From NCBI GenBank assembly GCA_003024985.2, contig PXIH01S0080281.1: DNA of 10,421 nucleotides; one strand, 5' to 3'. This DNA comes from Euperipatoides rowelli (lineage: Eukaryota; Onychophora; Udeonychophora; Euonychophora; Peripatopsidae). The notes under the pieces were generated by a model. It made no database searches, was not told the DNA's origin, and saw only the letters and a program-made list of their open reading frames with translations. A program made the position numbers and the translations under genes. Within the stretch, counting starts at the first letter, position 1, and every line of letters starts with the position of its first letter. Positions 1 to 7,865 of the stretch are shown piece by piece.

Positions 1-598
1 AATGGCTAACAAGATGGAGAGCAAATGGATAGATCTGCACAAACTAAATCAATTGGGACAAAAACAACAGTGTGCCTACTCTACTTAGAAAATCTAAGAT
101 ATGATTGGTTCAATGGCTAACAAGATGAAGAGCAAATGGATAGATCTGCACAAACTAAATCAATTGGAACAAAAACATCAGTGTATCTACTCTACTTAGA
201 AAATCTAAGATATGATTGGTTCAATGGCTAACAAGATGAAGAGCAAATGGATAGATCTGCACAAACTAAATTAATTGGGACAAAAACAAAACTGTGCCTA
301 CTCTACTTAGAAAACCTAAGATATGATTGGTTCAATGGCTAATAAGATGGAGAGCAAATGGATAGATCTGCACCAACTAAATCAATTGGGACAAAAACAA
401 CAGTGTGCCTACTCTGCTTAGAAGACCTAAGATATGATTTGTAAAATGGATAAAAATATGGAGAGCAAATGGATAGATCTACACATTCTAAATCAATTGG
501 AACAAAAACAACCGTGTGTCTACTCTACTTAGAAAATCTAAGATATGATTGGTTCAATGTCTAACAAGACAGAGGGCAAATGGATAGGTCTGCGCAAA
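1..598. repeat. 111-bp tandem repeat array (minisatellite), about 5.4 units
   Basis: Units begin at 1, 112, 223, 334, 445 and 556, an exact 111-bp period with no length change between units. Units 1 and 2 differ at only about four bases. Unit 5 is the most diverged, and the sixth copy fades out near 598. Because the first unit begins at base 1, the array probably continues left of the window. Each full unit has an AGATCT site, a CAATTG site and the motif GATTGGTTCAATGGCTAA (slightly altered entering unit 5). Each also has a short hairpin, at 84-98 in unit 1, with 6-bp arms CTTAGA and TCTAAG around AAA. Although 111 is a multiple of three, conserved stops (TAG and TAA after the hairpin arms) interrupt the best forward frame, so I see it as non-coding. 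Confidence 0.97.
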
Positions 599-1297
599 AG
601 TTGGATTTTTCTTGAAACTTTTATGGACGATGAATGATGAATGGCTCTCCACCTTTTAATAGCACAAACCTGACTGCCCCAGTGTCCATGATATTATGCA
701 AAGCTCTCTGTTTTTACACAGCGGATGAGTGTTGTGTAGAAGTATAAAATATGAGCCTTAAATGTTATATATTTTAAGTATAGTTGGAGTTTAGGCTAGC
801 CTATCAAAAAAGCCTAACTCATATTTGCATATACTTTATAGAAAAGAGAAACAACCCAACTCATTCAAATTGCTCTTTTTTCAACATCTTATACAAATAC
901 AAATTAAAATTTAAATATGTTTTTTTCTAAATAATTCTAAAATCTCCATATATCCTAGAAAGATGATCCCCAAAGATTGTGGCTAACTTCAGAAAGACAT
1001 AGAGGCGGAGTTCAATTTAGGTAGAACTCTGTATCTGGACCCTAAGAGTCGAAGTTCATTTCATCCTACTGTACTCACTTTGATCTAGATGGATAAGGGA
1101 ATGGCAAAATAAATTATTGCATAGATTTTTTTTTTTTAAATATAAAGATTGGATGTTTAAACTTTATTAAATGTATGTAAGTACTTGATTAGGACTTCAA
1201 CTACAACGATTAGATTTAAGTCAACGACATAGGCCAGAAGCATTTATTGAAAAAAAAAGATCTTGCTTCTTAATTTGTGACAAAAGACATTGTAAAA
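599..1297. other. Unassigned AT-rich region without a gene
   Basis: No ORF, RNA gene or known element could be recognised here. It contains an inverted repeat at 787-820 (listed separately) and a smaller one with arms GAGTTC at 1008-1013 and GAACTC at 1024-1029. There is a T run at about 1127-1136 and several A-rich stretches. The sequence right after the tandem array does not resemble its unit, so the array ends abruptly. Parts may be old transposon debris that cannot be named by eye. Confidence 0.6.
787..820. repeat. Imperfect inverted repeat (hairpin) with embedded 12-bp palindrome
   Basis: The arms are GAGTTTAGGCT (787-797) and AGCCTAACTC (811-820). They pair over ten bases with one unpaired base, around a 13-nt loop. 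Positions 792-803 also form a perfect 12-bp palindrome, TAGGCTAGCCTA. No flanking ORF or run of T marks it as a terminator. It could be a transposon end or chance structure. Confidence 0.6.
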
Positions 1298-1427
1298 TCT
1301 ATAACCCTAATTGGAATATGATCGTGTCCCAGAGCAAGTAACAGCGCCATCTATGCTCAACATGTGAACATTTTTATAAACTTTTAAAAAAATATGTTGT
1401 TGCTCGTGCAATGGGCTTAAACGCTAG
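1298..1427 (+). mobile_element. Candidate short non-autonomous Helitron (3' terminus clear, 5' end tentative)
   Basis: Helitrons end in a short hairpin, then a few bases, then CTRR, and insert before a T. Here an imperfect hairpin lies at 1402-1416. Its arms GCTCGT and ATGGGC overlap the GCA loop region and pair with two G-T pairs. A 7-base spacer (1417-1423), CTAG (1424-1427) and T (1428) follow. That order and spacing match the family. Helitrons start with TC after an A, and TCTATA at 1298, preceded by A, is a possible 5' end, giving a 130-bp element with no coding capacity. The 5' end rests on a very short motif and may be wrong. Confidence 0.5.
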
Positions 1428-1670
1428 TAGTTTAGAAATGGGTTTACAATGCATATTATTAACAAATTGCTAGTCATTGTTTGCCTCACCTTTAGCCAAT
1501 ACAGTGTTACAATCAAATGTGATGAAAAATTGTATAAGTAAAAGACAAATGAAAGGTAGTAAATTTGAAATTCATTTTGATTAACTAAAAAAAATATGTT
1601 CCATTATTTGACCTCTGCTTAAGATAAAATTAGTAAAAAAATATTAATATAGCCACACTCACTGAATTTT

Positions 1671-1671
<1 letters not shown>

Positions 1672-1713
<42 letters not shown>
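1672..1713. repeat. (TAA)14 microsatellite
   Basis: Forty-two bases of uninterrupted TAA units, directly readable. Its purity in a region of otherwise decayed sequence suggests recent expansion or ongoing length change. The flanks are AT-rich and non-coding. Confidence 0.98.
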
Positions 1714-1714
<1 letters not shown>

Positions 1715-2107
1715 CTTGTAATACCTGAGACATCAAATTTAAAAATAGTAATATCAGGTAGACAGTAGAAGATAGTTTTATAATTTTTAAGAGGAAAAAG
1801 TCCGAATAATGATGAAGGGAGCTCCCTGGTAAATTACCTTTGGCAACAGATGGCTGGTTAGACAGCTAGATATTTTTGAGAAAGGAAGGCAACTGCTTTC
1901 ACAGTAAAGAATAATCACATAGATAAATTTATTAAAGTAAGGGTTTAGTGATTGGTTTTATTAATGTTGATTGATTTAATTCTTGATATTTGGCTAAATT
2001 TATAATAGCACACAAATAAATTAAAAGTTTTATTAGGCTAAGACAGGCTGAATGTCTCATGAGTCCATGTTGGATTCTGGTTAGGTAACAAAAGAGACAG
2101 ACTTTCA
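1714..2107. other. Unassigned stretch beyond the integrase end; possible remnant of the 3' LTR or UTR
   Basis: This lies on the 3' side of the minus-strand retrotransposon, where a 3' untranslated region and LTR would be expected. On the minus strand an AATAAA signal is readable near 2028-2033, and TATAA-like sequence lies near 2000. There is no polypurine tract next to a TG...CA boundary, and I saw no matching copy upstream of gag. A perfect 12-bp palindrome, AGGGAGCTCCCT, lies at 1816-1827. A 103-codon minus-strand ORF at 1932-2243 overlaps the integrase tail in another frame and has no recognisable motif. Confidence 0.4.
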
Positions 2108-2950
2108 TTAATCTATTTTGCAGGTGATGTCCCAGGGTAGCTTGATTTCTCTTCCAAGGAAAAGTTTTGATGGTGTGAAGCCCGTTGTTACACACTTTGA
2201 TGTTTGTATTGCTAGGGAAAATTGTGGTAGGAGTCTGTCCCAATCTCTGTGATCATGTTGGTGAAGGCTTTTATCATGTTTTTTATTGTTTTGCTGGTTT
2301 TTTCTGTCACATCTGTTGGAGCATGATATCTTGTAGTGTGACATGGTTTCACTTTCCATAATTTGCATAGGTCTTTATAAATCTTTGAAACAAACTGGGG
2401 GACCATTATCTGATATTATGTGGTCTGCTATTCCATACCAGAAAAAGATTTCTTTGATCAGTTTGGCAATGGTGGTGCTGTAATTGTTTCTCAGTGGGTA
2501 GATTTCCACCATTTGGAGTAGTAGTCCACCATCACCAATATGAACTTATTCTGTGATTTTGTTCTTGGGTTGGGTCCCATCAAGTCCAGGCCTAATAGTT
2601 GCATGGGGTGACTGACTTATGTTATCATCATTGGTGGTTTTAGAACATCATTCCTATGTTTCACTAGTTGGCACCATTCACATGTTTTTATATAGTTTTT
2701 AACATGTTGGTTCGTGTGGTGCCAGAAAACTCAATCTGTTAACTTTTTTATAGTTTTGTCTCTCCCCAGGTGTCAGCTATTGGACTGTCATGAAACTCGT
2801 CATTACTTTGTCTATTAAGCTACCTGGTATTACAACTTTGGGGTTTTCATCACTATCTTGTTTTTGATAATGTAGGATTCTTTTTATTATTAGGAATCAT
2901 TTTCCTAGTCTGTTTTTGTTTTTGATTTCTTGGATTTGTGTTTTAATCCT
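2108..2950 (-). pseudogene. Integrase of the Ty3/gypsy element (broken)
   Basis: In the intact element this enzyme joins the cDNA to host DNA. Domains in sense order are readable. A degraded first half of the HHCC zinc finger lies at about 2762-2815 (FHDSPIADTWG), followed by its second half with CEWC at 2671-2682. The core follows, with LDLMGP (first Asp), SDNG near 2400 (second Asp) and a Glu in TDVTEKTSKT. The conserved tail DWDRLLPQF...TGFTPSKLFLGRE ends at 2108. A base added to a run of five C (sense strand, about 2397-2401) shifts the frame between SDNG and PQFVSK. Further frame changes follow. The expected histidine in the motif that is normally AGH-like appears lost. The far C-terminal GPF/Y-type region is not visible, so the gene seems short at its end. 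Confidence 0.88.
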
Positions 2951-3043
2951 TTTTAGTGTTATATCTTTTTCTTGAGCCTCTCTTAGCTCTTCAATGTTCT
3001 TTATGCAGGTGAGTTGTGGGCTTATTTCTACTTGGCTATGATT

Positions 3044-3560
3044 TTAAGTGGTGATGTAATTTTTTTCTATTTCTGAGTCTAATTCACCTTTTTCCTCTAT
3101 TTGTGTTCCTCTTGACAGTGTGTTTGGTAATAAGTTTGCTGACCCTTTTCTATATTCCACCCTATAATCAAATTCTTGCATCATCATAGCCCATCTTGTC
3201 AGTTTTCCATTCAAATCTTTTGTTTTCAACAGCCATTTTAGTGCATTGTGGTCTGTTATTATTTTGACTTGTGTATCATTTATATAGCCTTTGAATTTTT
3301 TAATCCCCATATGACAGCTAAGCATTCTTGTTCTGTGGCTGATAGGTTTTTTCTGCTCCTTTCATAATTTATTATGCTTGCATATTCTACTATTATTGGT
3401 AGTCTGTCTTCTCCTTATTGAATTAATATAGCTCCCAAGATGTTGTTAGATACATCTGTTTCTATTGTAATTTTTTATTGTAATTCTGTCTTGGCTTCTA
3501 ATAATGCTTTCTGTAGGTTTTCAAAAGCTTCCTCACTTTCCTTTGTCCAACTGAATTTAT
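3044..3560 (-). pseudogene. RNase H of the Ty3/gypsy pol (broken)
   Basis: This domain removes the RNA strand during reverse transcription. The longest open piece (3044-3325) carries IITDHNALKWLL, then GKLTRWAMMMQEFDYRVEYR and a degraded form of the closing ADALSR motif (LPNTLSRG). That run is diagnostic for Ty3/gypsy RNase H. Upstream, at about 3330-3560, a different frame reads ETDVSNNILGAIL and YASIINYERS, the usual start of the domain, interrupted by stops. The closing motif carries Asn in place of the usual Asp. It lies directly between reverse transcriptase and integrase, as expected. Confidence 0.9.
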
Positions 3561-3729
3561 TTTTTGTGCTGGTTAGGTCTTCTAGTGGTTTTGCCATTTT
3601 AGCATAGTTTTAAATCTGGTTTCTGAGTCATCCTGTTGCTCCAAGGAATCTCTGTACTCCTTTTTTGTTTTTGGGTCTTACAAATTCTGTTATAGCTCTT
3701 ATTTTTTTCTGGGTTAATTTTTATTTTCC

Positions 3730-4480
3730 CTTCACTGATTATTTTTTCTAGAAATTTACTTTCATTATGGCAGAATTGGCTTTTCTTTAACTTTATGGAT
3801 AAGTATACTTGTTTTAATTTATTAAATACTATACTTTAGTGTTCTAGGTATTCTGTGAAATTTTTCGAAAATATAATCATGTCATCAATGTATGTAAAGT
3901 CAAATTTACCTATTTCTTCTTGTAGTACTTTAGCCATCAGTCTGTTAAAGGTTGCTGGTGCTGTTTTTAGTCCAAACTACATTACTGTAAATTCATATAA
4001 TCCCTTACAACAGACAAAGGCTGATTTTTTGTCAGGTGGGTTTGCATTTATCCCCCATTATCCACTGCATAGGTCAACACTGGAGATAATTTTGCTTCCA
4101 CTAAGCTGTTGGATTATATTGTCAATGTGTGGCATGGGATACTGGTTGCTTTCAGTTATTTTATTAAGGACTCTGTAATCAATGCAGAACCAATGCTGCC
4201 ATCCAGTTTACCTACTAATACTACTGGTGAGCTCCAGGGGAAACAGCTTTCTACTATTATTCCATCCTTCAACATTTCATCTATCTGTGTTACAATGATG
4301 GCTTCTTTTTTTTTGTAGGTGGGGGGGGGGTGGTACTATAAGGGATCTTGAGAATAGGGGGTGGTTGCCTGTGTTTATTTTATGTTCTACAATAGTGTTG
4401 CATCCCAGTTTGTCCCTAAAATTATTCTTATGTTCTATCAGAAATTGTTTTATTTTTTGAGTTCTTTGTTGGTCAGGCAA
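3730..4480 (-). pseudogene. Reverse transcriptase of the Ty3/gypsy pol (broken)
   Basis: The N-terminal linker (4277-4480) reads QKIKQFLIEHKNNFRDKLGC then VEHKINTGNHP, typical of the start of gypsy reverse transcriptase. A frameshift in a C10 plus A-rich tract (about 4305-4330) separates it from the next part. After that come FCIDYRVLNKITE, PMPHIDNIIQQLSG and SSVDL, the first catalytic Asp (codon 4073-4075). FGLKTAPATFNRLM follows, then the catalytic YIDD (3881-3892), 61 codons on in the same frame. A TAG at 3977-3979 sits where the family usually has Pro or another residue before FGL. The thumb (about 3560-3840) is recognisable as HLK, FLGATG and similar fragments with more stops. Confidence 0.93.
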
Positions 4481-4859
4481 GAGTCATGTTGTAGTACTTT
4501 ATTTATGGTTTCCAGGAATTTACCTGATTCTTCTTTTATCTCTTCTTCTTTCTTTTGGTGTTGTAGGGTATTTAATTTAAGTTTGTCTTGGTTTTGTCAG
4601 TATTTGAAATCGTTGTCAGAAATTAACTGATTATATGGATCTAGTAGTTCGAAAATGTATTTTTATTTCCTTCTCCTGTTTTGGTTTTCCATCATAACTA
4701 TTTATTTCAATATTTCTTGTTTTATGCACCCCTTCCTCTTCAAGGGGGATTCCTTGGAATGGTGGAGAGAAAACTTATTGTATGTAAACTCTGTAGATCA
4801 GTGTGCTGTTGGATCCTGTTTCTTTCTTGAAAGCTAGTTCTTCTTCTAGATTTTGATTT
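4481..4859 (-). pseudogene. Spacer between protease and reverse transcriptase, heavily decayed
   Basis: On the minus strand this links the retropepsin to the reverse transcriptase in the pol region. Short open pieces rich in Lys, Asn, Gln and Glu can be read, with several stops. No domain motif is visible, as is common for this linker. The plus-strand ORFs here (for example 4655-4837) are rich in Phe and Leu only because the strand is T-rich. Confidence 0.55.
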
Positions 4860-5190
4860 TTGTACTGATTTTGTTCTGATTGAAGATGCTATCTACTTCA
4901 TTCTTCCAGCACCAATCTAAGCCCAATAGATCTTTGTGTTGCAAGTTTTTAAAAATATAGAACATTTGTTTAGTTACTAGGTTTCCAAATTTCATCTTTA
5001 ATTTGCATTTCCCTAGTGGTTTGTGTACTATTACCTATGGCTAGGAGTGCCTGCTTTTTACTTTCTTCTAATTTTATTTGTTTTGTTCAATGATTGGTAT
5101 ATGTTGTGGTCTATTATGTTTAGATCTGCCCCAGAGTCTATCCTAATGTTAGCTTTTATGTCTTCCAACATTATTTCCATGTTGGGTATG
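4860..5190 (-). pseudogene. Retropepsin (aspartic protease) of the Ty3/gypsy element (broken)
   Basis: In the intact element this protease cuts the Gag-Pol polyprotein. The active-site motif DSGAD is encoded at 5124-5138 within KANIRIDSGADLNIID, matching the D-S/T-G signature. The second conserved block reads LLGLDW (LGLDW at 4912-4926), equivalent to the family's ILG-DWL. Between them a degraded VIVHKPLGKCKLKM segment resembles the usual A-N-G strand region, but in a different frame, so at least one frameshift separates the two motifs. The gene sits between Gag and reverse transcriptase, as expected. Confidence 0.85.
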
Positions 5191-5279
5191 ATTTTATTAA
5201 TTTTGTGGGTGTTTTTGTCTACCAGATGCATTCCCACCCCTGCACCTGGCTCTAGGCATTTGGGTTTATTTGGGTAAGG

Positions 5280-6100
5280 GGTGGTTGTGCTGTTGCCATT
5301 AGTTCGATGGGGGACATATCCACAGCTGGGTTTATTTGTGTTAAATTGGCTACTGTTTTCTTGTTTTTGTCCAATCTTTTGTTTCTATATTGTTCTCTTC
5401 TTGTGTTGATATATGATTTCCCCGAACTGTATTCTGGTTACCGGCTTTCATACCTTTGTTTATTGTTATGCCAGTTATTGTTTTTGTGTTCACTATTGTG
5501 CCATCTATCTTATTGTTCATAGCTATTGTTTCTCCAAGGGGGTCTATTATCTATCCTGTTTTCTCGACTGTTGTAGTTACTATCACAATAATTGTTAAAC
5601 CTTCTTCTTTTATTTTGGAAGAAGTTGTTAATGCATGGATCTCTGAATTTTTGGGAGGGCCAGAATTCTTTTATTTTCATTGCCCCTTTTACACTAAGTA
5701 AGAATTCATCTAAGATTTATGGTTTCTTATTGCTAGATAATATCTAAGTGATCTAGGTATTTTTGAAATTATTTCTTTACAGATTTTTTCAACATCTCAT
5801 TCTGGAAACATGGCTTTTTATAGTTTCCATGCTTCCAGTACATATGTTTCCATGTCTGTGTTTCTATTGTAGTAATGTTCAGACCATTTTTTTCTAATTC
5901 CTTTTTGATGTTGTCTCCTAAATATTGTTTGAGGAATCTTTGTTTTAGGTGACACCAGGACATTATGTAATCTTCTGTTAACTGCCACCATTCTAGTGTG
6001 TTGCCCCCTAGAAAGTTTGAAATTTTTTTTAATAAAAGGCTTCCACATCTTTTAGAAATTTTGGTGCATCATTACTATTACCATTGAAATATGGTTTGTT
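5280..6100 (-). pseudogene. Gag body of the Ty3/gypsy element (broken)
   Basis: The piece at 5769-5963 reads CHLKQRFLKQYLGDNIKKEL, like the conserved part of gypsy capsids (aromatic, then F-K-x-F-L-x-x-Y/F-W). Downstream, EFLLSVKGAMKIKEFW resembles the later capsid helices. The C-terminal part (about 5290-5640) is rich in Arg, Asn, Gln and Lys, as for an RNA-binding tail, and ends near SPIELMATAQPP just before the protease. I searched it for the nucleocapsid zinc knuckle CX2CX4HX4C and found none in any frame. The reading frame is broken repeatedly. Assignment as Gag rests on the capsid-like motif plus position. Confidence 0.7.
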
Positions 6101-6514
6101 TGTTTTTCCAAACATCTGGGTGTTTATGTCTTGGATGTGCCTATCTTCTAGGGTTTATCAAAGCATTGTGCCTTAGTCGTTCTTGGGTATGTTTGCTAAA
6201 TTGGTCTGGTCCCCTTATTACTAGACTGGATGTCCTATTTGTCATTGTATCATATCTTTGATTTTAATTTTGATTGTATATTAGGTTGTCTTCATTTTCT
6301 AGAGAATTGTGCGATCATTTTCTATTTCTGTTTCTCTTAACTTTAAGTTATTTATGTACATCTCAAATTGTTTCATTTCTTTATTTAATTTTTCTAACTC
6401 TTCTTTGTTTACAATCTGATTTTTTTTGTGTTGCTATGTTTGTTTTAATTTCTTCTATTTCTTTACTTGTGTTATTTTGATTTCATTGCAGTCTGTTTTC
6501 ATTAATTCTAATTG
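6101..6514 (-). pseudogene. Middle of Gag, not recognisable by motif
   Basis: This lies between the coiled-coil start of Gag and the capsid-like segment, so it is probably Gag coding sequence by position. The minus strand is A-rich with short open pieces and several stops. The two overlapping plus-strand ORFs nearby (6274-6480 and 6426-6812) are rich in Phe, Leu, Ser and Ile and are artefacts of the T-rich strand. Confidence 0.5.
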
Positions 6515-6991
6515 TTACTCATTGTCTAGTATCATTTTTCCTATAACTTCTTCTATTACTTTAAATCTGTTGATTTTTACTTCCTCTTGTACTATAACTT
6601 CATCTTCCAATGTATTTATGCATTTTTCAAGTATATCTAATTTTATGTCCACTGTTTCTATCTTATTGCATATTGTGTCTAATGCTTTATTATTTGTATC
6701 AATTTTATTTTCTAGTAATTTGTTGTTTGATTCAATTTTATTTTCTAGTGTATCTAATCTTTTGTTATGTGCATCATTTGTTATTTTGATATCTTGTTTA
6801 AGCTTTGTGTAAAATTGCTCTAAAATTTGTTCCATACCAAGCATATTAGTTAGGGGTTTGTCCTGTATTAGACATAGGAATTGAACAATGTAATCTATTA
6901 ACACTTTCAGAAACTTGCTGATCAGCACCTTTATTTTAAGTTTCCCCAACTGCAAGATTTCTGAATTAGGGTTCAATATTAACATTTGCAT
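6515..6991 (-). pseudogene. Gag N-terminal region with long coiled coil (158-codon open frame)
   Basis: This is the longest open frame on the minus strand. The first 50 or so residues look like untranslated leader read as protein; the methionine at residue 53 (MEQILEQF, codon starting at 6835) is a likelier start. From about residue 60 to 150 it is strongly helical and charged, with regularly spaced Leu and Ile: a coiled coil. Residues 82-103 are two copies of an 11-residue unit, LENKI(E/D)(S/T)NNK. Ty3/gypsy Gag proteins often begin with such helices. It precedes the capsid-like part by about 500 bp in the sense direction. No catalytic motif is present or expected. Confidence 0.65.
6683..6748 (-). 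repeat. Tandem 33-bp duplication inside the Gag coiled coil
   Basis: Two adjacent 33-bp copies (6683-6715 and 6716-6748) share the identical 17-base plus-strand block TCAATTTTATTTTCTAG. They encode consecutive 11-residue units, so the duplication keeps the frame and extends the coiled coil by a hendecad, which preserves helix register. Confidence 0.85.
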
Positions 6992-7139
6992 GCCATTATA
7001 GTCCTCACCATTTCTCTCTGTATGGTGTATTGACTTACTGATCTTTCCCCTTCTTTGGCTTAGGTTTGCTTTTGTTTTCCATACTGAAGCTCAGAAAATA
7101 AAAAAATATATATATTGAGTTTATAACTNAACCATATAA
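6992..7139 (-). other. Leader upstream of Gag; contains an ambiguous base (N at 7129)
   Basis: This lies upstream of Gag in the sense direction, where a primer binding site and 5' LTR would be expected. I could not find either with confidence. The minus strand reads a short Lys-rich frame starting with ATG near 7081 (MENKSKPKPKKGKDQ, then a stop). It could belong to Gag, to the neighbouring hAT-like remnant, or be chance. The N at 7129 may mark an assembly join or a low-quality call. Confidence 0.45.
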
Positions 7140-7174
7140 AGGGGGGGCTGAGTTAAAAAGTTTGAGCACCTCTG
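7140..7174. mobile_element. hAT-type terminal inverted repeat (one end only)
   Basis: Read on the minus strand from 7174, the sequence begins CAGAGGTGCTCAAACTTTTT and continues into a C7 run. It closely resembles the well-known hAT-family terminus CAGNGGTTCTCAAACTTTTT followed by C-rich sequence. The element must extend to the left of 7174, where the Ty3/gypsy remnant begins within about 180 bp. No matching opposite end was seen in the window, so this is a solitary terminus. The 8 bp just outside (7175-7182, CCCTATGC) would be the target duplication, but I found no second copy. Confidence 0.6.
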
Positions 7175-7310
7175 CCCTATGCAATTAAATCAAATACTAA
7201 TTTAAAGGGCTGGCTCTCTGTGGTGTGACCCTTGTGTGTTTTAGGTCTAAAAACATTGAACATAGTGTGAGGCTGTGCCTCCTTAAATGGTGTTCATCGT
7301 GTTGTACTTT

Positions 7311-7865
7311 GCAGGTGAAAGGACATCACACCCGTGCTCCTTCTATAGCAATGTGGTGAGGAGGTCCTGGTGTGGGAGGTGCCATGCTCAGCCTATATCT
7401 ACTTTGGCAGTTTCTGGGGATGGTCAATCTTTTGATCAGGTGTCAGGAGTTTGAAGTGATTTGTCTGCGACTCTGCATCCCAACCTCATCATGGACTTGA
7501 TTCCCACACGGAATCAATTTTGCCTGTCTCATTCGATGTCTGTGGCGGGTTTGGTGCCTCTTGTCCCTGGAGTTTCTATTGATTATATGGAGCTGATGTC
7601 TGTATCTATGTCTGATGGTCAAAATGTAGATCTGGTGGTGGATGAGCAATGAGTTATGTATACGTCCCAAAATCATGATCTGGTGAACTCTCAGCTTGAT
7701 TTATTTATTTCTCAGTTACAGTCTACTTCTGAAAATGTTCCTGTGATACAATCGGAAGGGCAATCTAAGGACTTAAATTCTTGTCTTTTCTCTACTGGTG
7801 TTGATGATCATGTTCTTCAGAGACTTTGTGAAGGGGGTAACAAGTTGAAGCTTGATGATAAGTGA
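7311..7865 (+). pseudogene. Probable LINE ORF1 C-terminal region (broken)
   Basis: One reading frame runs through the region, interrupted by TGA near 7453 and TGA at 7650-7652, and ends at 7865. Readable stretches include SWCGRCHAQ (a single CXXC at 7371-7382, perhaps the relic of a zinc knuckle), VSGDGQSFDQVSG, and a Ser, Asp and Gln-rich end with QLDLFISQLQS and STGVDDHVLQRLCEGG. No catalytic domain is present. ORF1 of Tx1-type elements is a nucleic-acid-binding protein with zinc knuckles and a variable tail, and the position ahead of the endonuclease fits. Evidence is mostly frame continuity and position, so the product call is tentative. Confidence 0.45.

Larger units (their letters stand above)
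2108..6991 (-). mobile_element. Decayed Ty3/gypsy-type LTR retrotransposon, internal region
   Basis: Read on the minus strand, the order is coiled-coil Gag start (6515-6991), Gag body (about 5280-6100), retropepsin (about 4860-5190), reverse transcriptase (about 3730-4480), RNase H (about 3044-3560) and integrase (2108-2950). Integrase after RNase H is the hallmark order of Ty3/gypsy elements and excludes Ty1/copia. Many in-frame stops and frameshifts make the copy inactive. The length of nearly 4.9 kb fits a complete internal region. Neither LTR could be recognised, so the element may be truncated at both ends or its LTRs too diverged to see. No envelope gene is visible. Family assignment is strong; the lineage within Ty3/gypsy is not settled. 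Confidence 0.9.

Noticed and set aside
101-125. Possible RNA polymerase III B-box (GGTTCAATGGC) in each tandem unit, hinting at tRNA-derived repeats.
   Set aside because: The match is partial, there is no A-box at the right distance, and no tRNA fold or T-run terminator was seen.
1-598. CRISPR-like array or coding repeat (111 is a multiple of three, and each unit opens with an ATG frame of about 28 codons).
   Set aside because: Units are contiguous with no unique spacers, so it is not CRISPR. Stops are conserved in the best forward frame and a stop occurs in the best reverse frame.
1932-2243. 103-codon minus-strand ORF as a possible envelope or accessory gene after the integrase.
   Set aside because: Its first part overlaps the integrase tail in another frame, and the rest has no signal peptide, cleavage site or membrane anchor pattern that would support envelope.
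3855-5701. Plus-strand ORFs of 60-107 codons with many Phe, Leu and Ser, resembling small membrane proteins.
   Set aside because: They lie antisense to recognisable reverse transcriptase, protease and Gag. Their hydrophobicity follows from the T-rich strand.
6274-6812. Overlapping plus-strand ORFs of 68 and 128 codons.
   Set aside because: They are antisense to the Gag region, including the coiled coil, and have low-complexity Ser/Leu/Phe composition with no motif.
7443-7676. 77-codon minus-strand ORF rich in His and Arg.
   Set aside because: It mirrors the probable ORF1 frame on the plus strand, and no zinc finger spacing or other motif is present.
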